Shown piece by piece: positions 42,181-50,734 of a stretch of DNA of 64,000 bases. The DNA is from Clostridiales bacterium (lineage in GTDB: Bacteria; Bacillota; Clostridia; Oscillospirales; Oscillospiraceae): the NCBI GenBank assembly GCA_004556345.1, contig SFHQ01000009.1:12800-76799 (forward strand), in the 5' to 3' direction. Under the pieces are notes generated by a model. That model worked only from the letters and a program-made list of their open reading frames with translations, was not told where the DNA came from and ran no database searches. Made by a program: the position numbers and the translations under genes. Each line of letters begins with the position of its first letter. The first letter of the stretch is position 1.

Positions 42181-42490
42181 GGGATTGTTCCCGAAGGGCT
42201 CGACCACTTGCGTAGCCGACTGAGGGGTTGTCCCCGAAGGGCCGAACCACCTACCCTAGCAACTGCAATGCACAACGCTGGCGCCAGGGGGCGCACCTCT
42301 CCACCGCCTGACGGCGGTCCCCCTCCCCTTTCAGGGGAGGCATAGCTCAACATAATGTATTACTATAAAAAGGCTCCCCTGAAAGGGTCTAACTGTCCGG
42401 GGGACAGTTAGATTCAGTAAAATCTTCCTTAGACGGCTGGCCGCGAAGCGGTCTGAGGGGTTGTCCCCGAAGGGCCCGACCACTTCCGTA
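42181..42490. repeat. Cluster of short palindromic intergenic repeats
   Basis: A block of about 30 bases, core CCCGAAGGGC followed by CGACCACTT, occurs at 42181-42214, 42222-42253 and 42455-42490, with variants GGGATTGTTCCCG and GGGGTTGTCCCCG. Between them lie CCTCCCC/GGGGAGG (42322-42340), an inverted second copy GGCTCCCCTGAAAGGG (42372-42387), and a CTAACTGTCC/GGACAGTTAG hairpin (42390-42412). No coding potential is seen in 42073-42506. It resembles decayed REP/MITE-type elements and adjoins the broken HAD gene. Confidence 0.75.
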
Positions 42491-42506
42491 TCAAGCTCTC
42501 CGAAGC

Positions 42507-43212
42507 TCAGATCCCGCCGCCAAAGGCGGCCACCTTTTCCACGACGAACTCCGAGAACCGCCCCCGGCCATCCCAGACCACGCCCCCGGCCACCATCCCG
42601 CGCTTTGGCACGATGGCCACGTCGGCCTGTTCCAGCATGGGGACGTCGATCCCGCACGAGGGCGTCGCCCTTGCTCAGCCCCGGCGGGAAGAAGTAGAGC
42701 TTCCGCCCGGACAGCTCCGCCGTGAGCCGGGTCCTGCCCTGCACGTGGGCCAGCGCCTGGGCGGCCTCCGCCGGGCTGTCGCAGGCGGCGAAGAGGTAGA
42801 GGTCGTCTACCATCCGCGCCCGCAGGGGCAGGGGGACCTGCGCCAGCAGCTCCCCCGCCTTTGCCAGCTCCCCCCGCCAGGGTTCTACCAGCGCCAGGGA
42901 GCGGGCCTGCCACGCCGGGTCCACTGCCCCGTTCCGCAGCAGCAGGCCCCCGTTGGCCACCAGGGCATATTTTGGCACACAGCCGGGGGGGAATTGGATG
43001 CGCAAAAACTGCGCGATCGACCGGCTCGTCACCGGGACAAAGCGCATCGACCGGTTGATCTGCGCCAGGCCCCGGATGACGCCGGGGGGAAAAAAGCCCT
43101 GGGCCTTGCCGTCCAGATACTCCACGCACACATCCCCCGCCCGGGCGTGCTGGTGGGAGAAGAGCAGGGTGTTGTCCAGGTCGCTGGCGAATAAGATGCT
43201 TTCGTTTCTCAT
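42507..43212 (-). pseudogene. HAD superfamily phosphatase of the Ter cluster, disrupted by an internal deletion
   Basis: The first about 182 codons encode a normal HAD start: FASDLDNTLLFSHQH (motif I), PVTSRSIAQFLRIQFPP, and FFPPGLSKGDALVR (motif III lysine). The frame then breaks. The next frame continues with IDVPMLEQADVAIVPKRGMV and ends FGGGI-stop at 42507, which is a normal HAD C-terminus. The stretch expected between (the AAGDSxxD motif IV) is missing, so a short deletion of about 40-60 bases near 42648 is inferred. The original frame would read on to 42331 as nonsense. The gene overlaps the StiP gene by ATGA. An assembly error remains possible. Confidence 0.72.
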
Positions 43213-44264
43213 GCGTCCGCCATCTCCCGGATCAGCCCGCAGGCCCGGTAATGCACCAGGGGGTAGACCTCCAGCGGGACCTGCTTCTCCCGCGCCAGCT
43301 GGTAGAGATGGCCCAGGTGGGCCTCATCGTCCAGGCTGTGGACGAGGATCTTCCAGGGCATCCGCCGCAGGAGCACGCGGGTGGCCTCCCCGATGCTGGG
43401 CTTGACGAGGTTGCGGTCCCGGACGCCGAAGACCCGGCAAATCTGCGTTACCTCTTCTGCCGCCGTCCGGTCCGTCTGCGGGCCGGGCGGGGGCGGGGTC
43501 TGCCTGGGGGGCCGGAAGTGGGCCTCGATCCGGTCGATGAATTGGTACGTCAGGTCCCGGTCCTGCCATTGGTCATAGAACACCGCGCCGTGAAAGTCCT
43601 GGGGGCCAATGAGATCCGGGCGGTAGACCGTCCGGCTGAGCAGGCCGGAGACGACGGAATTGAGGCAGGAGCTGGCGATGAGAAAGTCCTCCCGCGTCCC
43701 CCATTTCTCCGCCAGACAGGCCGGGTCCGACAGCACGGCCAGGCCGGGGCTGACACCGGGGTAGGCCTGCATGGCCTGTTGAAGCTGGCCCTGAATGGCC
43801 CCCTTCCCCGTCCAGCCGTCCACGAACTGGAGGTCCTCCGGTGCGTGGCGTTCCAGCAGCCAGGCCATAGCGTTCTCGTCGATCCCCCGCCCCCGGATGA
43901 TGGAGACGCTCGCGTGGGTCACGTCGGCGTGGTAATAGGTCTTGAGATAGCGCTTGATGAGGATCCCCACCGGCGTCCCCGCCCGCGCCAGGGAGACGAG
44001 GGCGGCCCTGTCCCCCTTCTGCTCCCAAATCTGCCGCGCCACGGACCCCACGGCCTCCGCCGTGATGCCCGCGTAGCGGGCGAGCGCATCCTGATAGGCA
44101 TGGAGATAGGCCGGGGTCGGCTCGTACTCGATGGGGAGCATCTCATAATAGGGCGTGCCGCTTTGGATCTTTCGCTCCCGCGCCTGGGTGCCCAAGGGTT
44201 CGATTTGGCCGGTGATGTCCTTGAGCAGCAGCGTCACGTCATCCCTTCGATAGCTTCCAAACAT
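43209..44264 (-). CDS. StiP-type cysteine protease-like protein of the Ter biosynthetic module
   Basis: A 351-residue protein with features of the cysteine-protease StiP family: FGSYRRDDVTLLLKDITG at the N-terminus, the RERKIQSGTPYYEMLPIEYEPT segment, LARAGTPVGILIKRYLK, THASVSIIRGRGIDENAMAWLL and FVDGWTGKGAIQGQL. Members of this family are found only beside tellurium-resistance-type genes, phosphoribosyltransferases and HAD phosphatases, and have been proposed to act with a metabolite-synthesis module. It overlaps the phosphoribosyltransferase gene by 26 bp and the HAD gene by 4 bp. AAGG precedes the ATG. Confidence 0.88.
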   Translation of the reverse strand: MFGSYRRDDVTLLLKDITGQIEPLGTQARERKIQSGTPYYEMLPIEYEPTPAYLHAYQDALARYAGITAEAVGSVARQIWEQKGDRAALVSLARAGTPVGILIKRYLKTYYHADVTHASVSIIRGRGIDENAMAWLLERHAPEDLQFVDGWTGKGAIQGQLQQAMQAYPGVSPGLAVLSDPACLAEKWGTREDFLIASSCLNSVVSGLLSRTVYRPDLIGPQDFHGAVFYDQWQDRDLTYQFIDRIEAHFRPPRQTPPPPGPQTDRTAAEEVTQICRVFGVRDRNLVKPSIGEATRVLLRRMPWKILVHSLDDEAHLGHLYQLAREKQVPLEVYPLVHYRACGLIREMADA

Positions 44265-45390
44265 AGCCTTCCCCCTGTGTGTAGATCAGTTGCTTGCAGG
44301 TCAAGACAGACGCCAGGGCCTGGATCGCCCGGAGGTCTGTTTTTTTCGTGTCGGAGAGGACGATGACCGTATCATATTCTTTCAAATTATAGACATAGGT
44401 TGTCCGTTCCTCTTCGTAAAAGCTGGGCAGTTTCCAGCCGGAACGGATGGGGTAGCCCGGCGCATTGCACAGCCCAATGGGGCTGCGCGTGGTGGCGTGG
44501 CAGCAGACCTCGGCCCCCAGCCGTTCCAGCTTTTCTCCCAAGCGCAGCGCCGGGTACATGCACTCCTCCGTGCCCAGGACCAGGGTCTTCCCCAGCGTCT
44601 CCACCGGCCCAAGGGCGCGGGAGAGCATGGCCTCGGCCACGGCCTGGCAGCTCCTGTCATAGGCCCCGATGCGCAGCGTTTTCCGCGGGTCCAACAGCCC
44701 CTCACCAGGCAGCGTTTCTTGTCGAAACGAGAGGTTTTGGGGCACTGCCGGCGGGGCTTCCGTGACCGTCCAGTCCGCCACCTGGGCCGTGTGATCCTCC
44801 TGGGGCAGACGGACCAGGCAGCGGCAGGTGATCCCCGCGTCGGCCAGGGCTTCCTCCTGCTCCGGTGTGACCCGGTTGAGCAGGGACGCCGCCACCAGCG
44901 TCTTTTCCCCCAGCGCCGGCCAGCGCCGGGTGAGCTGGGCGATCATGTTTCGGAGGGTCTTGCCGGTAGAGATCTCATCGTCTACGAACAAGACCGTGTC
45001 TGTTTCTTGCAGCAGGGCGTCGAGGTCCCCGCCCCAGAGCTTCTGCTCGGCGGCGTGGCTGTGCTCCTCCAAAAAGCGGACCCAGCCAGGCCCTTCCCCG
45101 GCTTCGCGGGTGGTGCTGAGAAAGGCGCAGTCCGGGCCGAGCCGACTGGCCACAGCGGCCCCCAGGGCCGTGGCCGTCTCGGCAAAGCCGAGGACCAGCC
45201 TTGCCCCCGGAAATTCCTGCTGCAGCCCCTCCCCCAGGGTCCGCATCATGGTCAGGGCCTCCGTCGGGGAGACGGGCATGTGCTTGGCCTGCAAGGGGTT
45301 GACCAGCAGATAGGCCCGCTTGGCGTTCCGATAGCGTTTGGCGACCCGAAGGGTCGTTTCTTTCGTGTAACTTGTCGTGTAGCTTGGCAT
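44239..45390 (-). CDS. Phosphoribosyltransferase-domain protein with C-terminal TRSP domain
   Basis: A 383-residue protein. Residues 1-210 form a type I PRTase with the PRPP loop TVLFVDDEISTGKT (about residues 136-149) and the lead ILLVNPLQAKHMPVSP-like segment. The C-terminal part (about 220-383; GEGLLDPRKTLRIGAYDRSC, VLGTEECMYPALRLGEKLE, PIGLCNAPGYPIRSG, TYVYNLKEYDTVIVLSDT) corresponds to the TRSP domain known from Ter-associated PRTases. A nucleoside-like metabolite is the proposed product of the module. The start at 45388-45390 follows a strong AGGAGG. Downstream genes overlap, so translation is coupled. Confidence 0.87.
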   Translation of the reverse strand: MPSYTTSYTKETTLRVAKRYRNAKRAYLLVNPLQAKHMPVSPTEALTMMRTLGEGLQQEFPGARLVLGFAETATALGAAVASRLGPDCAFLSTTREAGEGPGWVRFLEEHSHAAEQKLWGGDLDALLQETDTVLFVDDEISTGKTLRNMIAQLTRRWPALGEKTLVAASLLNRVTPEQEEALADAGITCRCLVRLPQEDHTAQVADWTVTEAPPAVPQNLSFRQETLPGEGLLDPRKTLRIGAYDRSCQAVAEAMLSRALGPVETLGKTLVLGTEECMYPALRLGEKLERLGAEVCCHATTRSPIGLCNAPGYPIRSGWKLPSFYEEERTTYVYNLKEYDTVIVLSDTKKTDLRAIQALASVLTCKQLIYTQGEGYVWKLSKG

Positions 45391-45425
45391 AAGACCTCCT
45401 GTCCGCAGAATATGACCTAGCACAG

Positions 45426-45458
45426 CGGGGCCTTCAAAACACCGTCTTGAAGGCCCCG
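45426..45458 (-). other. Hairpin inside the Ter operon between ATPase and phosphoribosyltransferase genes
   Basis: CGGGGCCTTCAA/TTGAAGGCCCCG, a perfect 12-bp stem with a 9-base loop, 24 bases past the ATPase stop. No T-run follows, so it may be a leaky terminator or a processing/stability element that sets different levels for the two halves. Confidence 0.6.
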
Positions 45459-45481
45459 TTCCTGCGAGGATATTGGAAACT

Positions 45482-48160
45482 TTATTTGGACTGCCCGATC
45501 AGATCGTGGCTCTCCTGCTTGGTGACCGCCTTGCGGATGAGGTCCACCGGGATCATGGTGAAGGCCAGCACAATGGCCACCGCCCAGCCCAGGGGCGGGA
45601 AGGGCACGCAGCTGAACATGTCGCCGATCCAAGTGAAGACCTGGAACGGGATCAGCGGTGCGTTGACGATCGCCGCCTGCACGATGGCGATGATGGCAAA
45701 GACCTTCATAAAGCCCGTGTTCTGGTTCAGCCCACGGAAGATGCCAAAGCCGTCGTCTCTCACGTTGAAGCCGTTAAACAGGGCGCTCCAAATGAAGAGG
45801 ACAAAGTAGGCCGTGAGCTTCTCTTCCTGCACAGGGAAGATGCGGTCAAACACCGGCAGCTTCAGGAAGAGGAAGCTCAGCACGGTCAGCCACAGGCCCA
45901 TGGTCAGGATCTGCCCCATCATGGGCTTGCTGATGATGCTCTCGTCCCGGCGGCGGGGCTTTTCCCTCATATACCGCGCAAGGGCCGGCTCGTTGCCCAG
46001 CATGATGGCCCCCAAGCCGTCCATGACCAGGTTCACGAAGAGCAGGTGGGTGACCTTCAGCGGCTCCTCCACCCCGAAGAAGGGGGCGATGGCGCTGACG
46101 ACCACAGCGGCCACGTTGATGACCAGCTGGAACTTACAGAATTTCAGGATGTTATGGTAGATCGTCCGGCCATACCAGATGGCATCCTTGATGGACTTGA
46201 AGTTATCGTCCAGGATGATGATCTTACCGGCCTCTTTCGCGGCCTCGGTGCCGCTGCCCATGGCGAAGCCCACGTCAGCCCGCTTCAGGGCGGGCGAGTC
46301 GTTCACGCCGTCGCCGGTCATGCCGACCACGAGATTCATCTCCTGGCACAGGCGGACCATACGGGATTTATCCGTGGGCAGGGCGCGGGCAATGACCCGG
46401 ATGCGGGGGATAATTTCTTTCACCTCGTCGTCGGAAAGCTCGTTGAGGTGGGCGGACGTCAGGGCGACTTCGTCGCCGCCGTGGTACAGGCCCGCGTCCT
46501 TGGCGATGGCAACGGCGGTCTCCAGGCGGTCACCGGTGATCATCACGACCTGGATGCCTGCCTGCCGCACCTCGGCAATGGCCTCTCTGGCCTCAGGGCG
46601 CACGTCGTCCCGGATGCCCACGAAGCCGATCAAAACCACGTCCTCATGGATTTTATTCTCGACCATGGCCTGCTCGGAGTAGCCAAAGGCCAGCACGCGC
46701 ATGGACTTGTCGGCCAGCTCTACGATCTTGGCATCCAGGACCTTGGGGGCCAGATCCTTGATCTCTCCGTTCAGGCCCAGGTACTTCTTCGCCGTGGCCA
46801 GCAGGCGCTCCGGGGCACCCTTATACAGCGTCTTGCCCATGTCTCCCAGATAGACCTGGCTGAACTTATTGGTGGAGTTGAAGCCCTGCACCTTGACGGT
46901 CTTGCACACGCCCTCCAGCTGGGCCATGCTCTCCTTGCCCAGGAACTTGACCAGGGCCTGGTCCGTGGCGTTGCCGCCGATCACGCGGCCGTCCGCGTCA
47001 AACATGGACTGCGTGTTCTTGCCGATGGCCAGGTCGAGCAGGCCCTTGATCTTCCCGTGCTGGCTCAGCTCATCCAGGGGGATGGTCAGGCCGTCGGCGG
47101 TGAAGAACTCCACGACCTCCAGCTGGCCCTTGGTGATGGTCCCGGTCTTGTCGCTGAACAGGATGTTCAGGGAACCGGCGGTCTCGATGCCCTCGGCCTT
47201 ACGGACCAGCACGTTGTGATCCAGCATCTTGCTGGTGTTCTGCATGAGCACCAGGGAGATCATCAGCGGCAGGCCCTCCGGCACGGCGCAGACGATGATG
47301 ACGACAGCCAGGGACACCGCCTCAACGACATCCTTGATGATATCCGCCGGGGACGCCGCAAAATAAGGCCCGAAGCCGCCGGCTTGCAGGATGAAGTAGC
47401 CAAAGTACATGACGGCGATGACAATGGCGCCGATATAGCCGAAGGTGGAGATCTGCTTGGCCAGCTTGGCCAGCTTCACCTTCAGGGGGGAGTCCGGCTC
47501 GTTCTCCTGCATCTCTTCGGCCATTTTGCCCATCATGGTGGCAAGGCCGACCTTCTGCACGTCCATCACGCCCTCGCCGTCGAACAGGACGGCCCCCCGG
47601 AAGAGGGAGTGGGCATCGACGAACGTATCGCCGGTGATGTCATCGGCCAGCTTCGTGCCCTCGGCGGCGGCGGTCTTGGAACATTCCTCGGCCTCGCCGT
47701 TCAGGGCGGAGTTGTCCACGCGCAGGTCGCCGGCAACCAAAATGCCGTCAGCGGGAATTTTATCGCCGGACTGCAGCAGGACCTTGTCGCCCAGCACAAC
47801 GTCATCCACGTCGATGACGGTGATGACGCCGTTGCGGTAGACTTTACACTGGTCCTTCTTCGTGGAATCTTTTAATTGCCGGTATTTCGTGTCGCTGGCC
47901 ACGCCGGTCTTGGCGCTGACCACAGCCACGATGAGGACGGCCACAATGGTGCCCACCGGCTCGTAGATGTCGGAGTAGCCAAAGGCAAACATGATGATCA
48001 TGATGGCGGCGATGGCCAGCAGGATCTTGATCATGGGGTCGCCAAAGGTCTCCTTGAATTCCGCCCAGAAAGTCGTCGGCTCCGAGTCCGGGATGGCGTT
48101 GCTGCCGTTGGCTCTGCGGGATTGCTCCACTTCCTGGTCGTTCAAACCGTTAAAGTGCAT
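45482..48160 (-). CDS. P-type cation ATPase (calcium type) embedded in the Ter operon
   Basis: An 892-residue P2-type ATPase. N-terminal cation-ATPase domain MHFNGLNDQEVEQSRRANGSNAIPDSE; actuator loop VDNSALNGEAEECSK (a divergent TGES, here NGEA); helix-4 motif CAVPEGLPLMISLVL; phosphorylation site SDKTGTIT with Asp337; hinge MITGDRLETA and TGDGVNDSPALKRADVG. The closest functional class is calcium-transporting ATPase. It is only loosely similar to the other pump at 8.1 kb. It follows the TerD genes by about 75 bases and precedes the biosynthetic module, so it may supply calcium homeostasis for the calcium-binding TerD proteins. Confidence 0.92.
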   Translation of the reverse strand: MHFNGLNDQEVEQSRRANGSNAIPDSEPTTFWAEFKETFGDPMIKILLAIAAIMIIMFAFGYSDIYEPVGTIVAVLIVAVVSAKTGVASDTKYRQLKDSTKKDQCKVYRNGVITVIDVDDVVLGDKVLLQSGDKIPADGILVAGDLRVDNSALNGEAEECSKTAAAEGTKLADDITGDTFVDAHSLFRGAVLFDGEGVMDVQKVGLATMMGKMAEEMQENEPDSPLKVKLAKLAKQISTFGYIGAIVIAVMYFGYFILQAGGFGPYFAASPADIIKDVVEAVSLAVVIIVCAVPEGLPLMISLVLMQNTSKMLDHNVLVRKAEGIETAGSLNILFSDKTGTITKGQLEVVEFFTADGLTIPLDELSQHGKIKGLLDLAIGKNTQSMFDADGRVIGGNATDQALVKFLGKESMAQLEGVCKTVKVQGFNSTNKFSQVYLGDMGKTLYKGAPERLLATAKKYLGLNGEIKDLAPKVLDAKIVELADKSMRVLAFGYSEQAMVENKIHEDVVLIGFVGIRDDVRPEAREAIAEVRQAGIQVVMITGDRLETAVAIAKDAGLYHGGDEVALTSAHLNELSDDEVKEIIPRIRVIARALPTDKSRMVRLCQEMNLVVGMTGDGVNDSPALKRADVGFAMGSGTEAAKEAGKIIILDDNFKSIKDAIWYGRTIYHNILKFCKFQLVINVAAVVVSAIAPFFGVEEPLKVTHLLFVNLVMDGLGAIMLGNEPALARYMREKPRRRDESIISKPMMGQILTMGLWLTVLSFLFLKLPVFDRIFPVQEEKLTAYFVLFIWSALFNGFNVRDDGFGIFRGLNQNTGFMKVFAIIAIVQAAIVNAPLIPFQVFTWIGDMFSCVPFPPLGWAVAIVLAFTMIPVDLIRKAVTKQESHDLIGQSK

Positions 48161-48234
48161 GGTGTGTTTTTCTCCTTTTTGTGCGCTTGGAGAAAGAGGA
48201 AGCGTCTCCCCTTCCTCTTTCTCCGGGTCATTGC

Positions 48235-48846
48235 TTATTGGTAACGCTTACTCAGCGCTTGCAAACTGGGGTCCGTGGTGGCCTGGCCGATGGCGTTGAA
48301 CTTCCACTCATTGCCGTGGCGGTAGACCTCGCCAAAGATCATGGCGGTCATCCCGTCGTAGTGCTCCGAGAGGTTGAAGCGGCACAGCTCCTGGTTGTTC
48401 CGGGCATCCACGATGCGGATGAAGGCGTTTTCGATCATCCCAAAGTGCTGGTGCCGGGCCTCTGCCCGGAAGATGTTCACGACCACGACGATGCGGTCAT
48501 ACTGGGCGGGGACTTTGTCCAGCTCGATGACGATCTGCTCGTCGTCCCCCTCCCCCGCGCCGGTGAGGTTGTCGCCCATGTGCTGGACGGCCCCGGAGCC
48601 GTGGCGCAGGGCACCGAAGTATACCACGTCTTTCCAGTTGCGGAGCTTGCCGTCCTGCAACAGCAGGGCGGAGGCGTCGCAGTCGATGGCCTGCGGCTCT
48701 CCGCCGCCGAACAGGCTGGCCAAAAAGCCCTTGGTCTGGGGCTGCCTGGCCTCGTCCCAGCCCAGGCCGACGATGACCCGGTCGAGGCCCTCTTTGCTTT
48801 CCTTGGACAGGCTCACGCGCTGTCCCTTTTGCAGGCTGATCGCCAT
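48235..48846 (-). CDS. TerD-family protein, fourth of four
   Basis: A 203-residue TerD domain protein: ISLQKGQRVSLSKESKEGLDRVIVGLGWDE, a Gly/Phe-rich insert FLASLFGGGEPQ, then IDCDASALLLQDG, VQHMGDNLTGAGEGDDEQIVIEL and FGEVYRHGNEWKFNAIGQ. The acidic DxDAS and GDNLTG-GEGDDE clusters are the known calcium-binding surfaces of TerD. The insert is shared with the third paralogue. Last TerD gene before the ATPase. Confidence 0.92.
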   Translation of the reverse strand: MAISLQKGQRVSLSKESKEGLDRVIVGLGWDEARQPQTKGFLASLFGGGEPQAIDCDASALLLQDGKLRNWKDVVYFGALRHGSGAVQHMGDNLTGAGEGDDEQIVIELDKVPAQYDRIVVVVNIFRAEARHQHFGMIENAFIRIVDARNNQELCRFNLSEHYDGMTAMIFGEVYRHGNEWKFNAIGQATTDPSLQALSKRYQ

Positions 48847-48861
48847 GATAGTTGTTCCTCC

Positions 48862-49470
48862 TTATTTCCGGCCGGGGGTCCAGCGCATGCCCCAGCCAAA
48901 GGCCTGGTCCAGCGCCTGGTGGCCCCGGTAGAACTGCACGATCTTTTCCACGCTGAAGGTCTCGTCATTCACGTTCTCCAGCAGGACCAGGCCGCACATG
49001 ATCTGGTTGGACTGGTAGTCGTCCATCTTCACCACCAGGTCCTCCGCGCCGGGATAGCGAATGGTGACCACGGCGTCGGCCTGCTGCCAGTTGGCCACGC
49101 CCTCATAGATATAGGTGTAGACCAGCACGCGCTTGATGTCGGCAATGTGGTTGCCGTCGATGCGCAGGTTCTCGCCCGTGGCCACGGCCCCGGTGCGGTC
49201 GTCGCCGTCCAGGGCGATGTACGGCTCCTGCTGCAAGGACCCAAAGGCATTGCCCAGGGCTTGGACGGTCCCCTTCCTGCCGTTTTTCAGCTCGTACAGG
49301 CAGCCCAGATCCAAGTCGATGGGCTTGCTCCCGCCGCCGAAGAGGCTGCCCAGAAAGCCCTTCTTGGCCGGCTTGTTGTTCCAGTTGAGGTTCACGAGGA
49401 TCTCGCCCAACCCCGTTTTTTCCTGCTTGTGCAGGTTGACTTTCTTTCCCTTTTCCAGGCTGATGGCCAT
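48862..49470 (-). CDS. Divergent TerD-family protein (TerA/TerZ-like), third of four
   Basis: A 202-residue relative of TerD with N-terminus ISLEKGKKVNLHKQEKTGLGEILVNLNWN and the FLGSLFGGGSKPIDLDLGCLYEL insert. The core differs from its three neighbours: the MGDNLTGEG loop reads ALDGDDRTGAVATGENLRID, and the C-terminus (VVKMDDYQSNQIMCGLVLLENVND...) is unlike TerD. GDD acidic residues are kept. It may be the TerA-like or YceC-like subunit of a mixed TerD assembly. Clean ribosome binding site and spacing to both neighbours. Confidence 0.82.
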   Translation of the reverse strand: MAISLEKGKKVNLHKQEKTGLGEILVNLNWNNKPAKKGFLGSLFGGGSKPIDLDLGCLYELKNGRKGTVQALGNAFGSLQQEPYIALDGDDRTGAVATGENLRIDGNHIADIKRVLVYTYIYEGVANWQQADAVVTIRYPGAEDLVVKMDDYQSNQIMCGLVLLENVNDETFSVEKIVQFYRGHQALDQAFGWGMRWTPGRK

Positions 49471-49506
49471 GGGAAACGCCTCCTTTTTCCGGCGCTTTGC
49501 GCCGGC

Positions 49507-50091
49507 TCAGTCTTCCACTTCCACGCCGTAGTTGGCGCACAGGGCCGCCAGGCCCCCCTGATAGCCGCTGCCGATGGCGTTGAACTTCCACTCGCCGTTG
49601 TGCTTGTAGAGCTCGCCAAAAATCGCGGCGGTCTCGATGGAGAAGTCCTCCCCCAGGTCATAGCGCAGGATCTCCTGGCCGTTGCTCTCGTCCACGATGC
49701 GGATAAAGGCATTGTTGACCTGACCGAAGTTCTGGCGGCGCACATCCGCGTCATAGATGGTGACGGTGAAGGCCACGCGCTGGATATTCGCCGGGACCAG
49801 GGAGAGATCGACCTTGATCTGCTCGTCGTCCCCGTCGCCCTCGCCGGTGAGGTTGTCGCCCAGGTGCTCCACGGCCCCGGAGGGGTGCTGGAGGTTGCCA
49901 TAGAAGACGAAGTCTTCCGTGCGGGTGATTTTTCCGTTCTCGCCCAGCAGGAAGGCGGCGGCGTCCAGGTCGAAGGACCCGCCGGTGTCAAAGGCGTTCA
50001 CGTCCCAGCCCAGGCCCACCAGGACCTTGGTCAGACCGGGGTTTTCCTTGGACAGACTGACTTTCTGCCCCTTTTTCAAACTGATCGGCAT
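49507..50091 (-). CDS. terD: TerD-family calcium-binding stress protein, second of four
   Basis: A 194-residue canonical TerD protein: ISLKKGQKVSLSKENPGLTKVLVGLGWDVNAFDTGGSFDLDAAAFLLG, HLGDNLTGEGDGDDEQIKVDL, FTVTIYDADVRRQNFGQVNNAFIRI and the C-terminal GELYKHNGEWKFNAIGSGYQGGL. All acidic calcium ligands of the family appear intact. It is closely related to the first copy (50119-50700), indicating a recent duplication. Confidence 0.95.
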   Translation of the reverse strand: MPISLKKGQKVSLSKENPGLTKVLVGLGWDVNAFDTGGSFDLDAAAFLLGENGKITRTEDFVFYGNLQHPSGAVEHLGDNLTGEGDGDDEQIKVDLSLVPANIQRVAFTVTIYDADVRRQNFGQVNNAFIRIVDESNGQEILRYDLGEDFSIETAAIFGELYKHNGEWKFNAIGSGYQGGLAALCANYGVEVED

Positions 50092-50118
50092 AGTGTATTA
50101 CTCCTTTTGTGTCTGCGC

Positions 50119-50700
50119 TCAAGCGACTTCGATGCCATAGTGGCCGCACAGGGCGGCCAGACCGCCCTGGAAGCCGCTGCCAATGGCGTTGAACTTCCAC
50201 TCGCCGTTGTGGCGATACAGCTCCCCGACGACGATGGCCGTCTCGATGGAGAAGTCCTCGCCCAGGTCATAGCGGATGAGGTCGGCGCCGGAGACCATGT
50301 CCTGGATGTGGATATAGGCGTTCTGCACCTGGCCAAAGTTCTGGCGGCGCACGTCGGCGTCGTAGATGGTGACGGTGAAGGCGATCCGCTCGATGTTGGC
50401 GGGGACCTTGGACAGATCGACCTCGATCTGCTCGTCGTCGCCCTCGCCCTCGCCGGTGAGGTTGTCGCCCATGTGCTTGACGGATTCGCTGGGGTGCTCC
50501 AAATTGCTGTAGAAGATGAACTCTTTCTCGGTGGGGCACTTGCCGTTGCTGCCCACCATGAACGCGGAGGCGTCCAGGTCAAAGTTATAGCCGGAGTCAA
50601 AGGCGTTCACGTCCCAGCCCAGGCCCACCATGAGCTTGGTCAGGCCGGGGGTGCCCTTGGTCAGGTCGACTTTCTGTCCTTTTGTCAGGTTGATCGGCAT
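50119..50700 (-). CDS. terD: TerD-family calcium-binding stress protein, first of four
   Basis: A 193-residue canonical TerD protein with INLTKGQKVDLTKGTPGLTKLMVGLGWDVNAFDSGYNFDLDASAFMVG, HMGDNLTGEGEGDDEQIEVDL, ADVRRQNFGQVQNAY and GELYRHNGEWKFNAIGSGF. TerD proteins bind calcium and act in phage, colicin and tellurite/oxidant resistance in other bacteria. It lies 34 bases downstream of telA and starts the TerD array. Confidence 0.95.
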   Translation of the reverse strand: MPINLTKGQKVDLTKGTPGLTKLMVGLGWDVNAFDSGYNFDLDASAFMVGSNGKCPTEKEFIFYSNLEHPSESVKHMGDNLTGEGEGDDEQIEVDLSKVPANIERIAFTVTIYDADVRRQNFGQVQNAYIHIQDMVSGADLIRYDLGEDFSIETAIVVGELYRHNGEWKFNAIGSGFQGGLAALCGHYGIEVA

Positions 50701-50734
50701 AGGTTTTCCTCCCTTTTTCTACGTTTGGGGTGCC

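Noticed and set aside
42181..42490. CRISPR array
   Set aside because: Only three imperfect units with unequal spacing (43 and about 230 bases); no cas genes.
42331..42506. C-terminal extension of the HAD protein in its original frame
   Set aside because: The frame-shifted stretch runs through the palindromic repeats and has no HAD similarity; the genuine C-terminus is in another frame.
45473..47875. An 800-codon open frame on the plus strand opposite the P-type ATPase
   Set aside because: Shadow of the ATPase gene, with no recognisable domain and His/Asp/Gln-rich composition.
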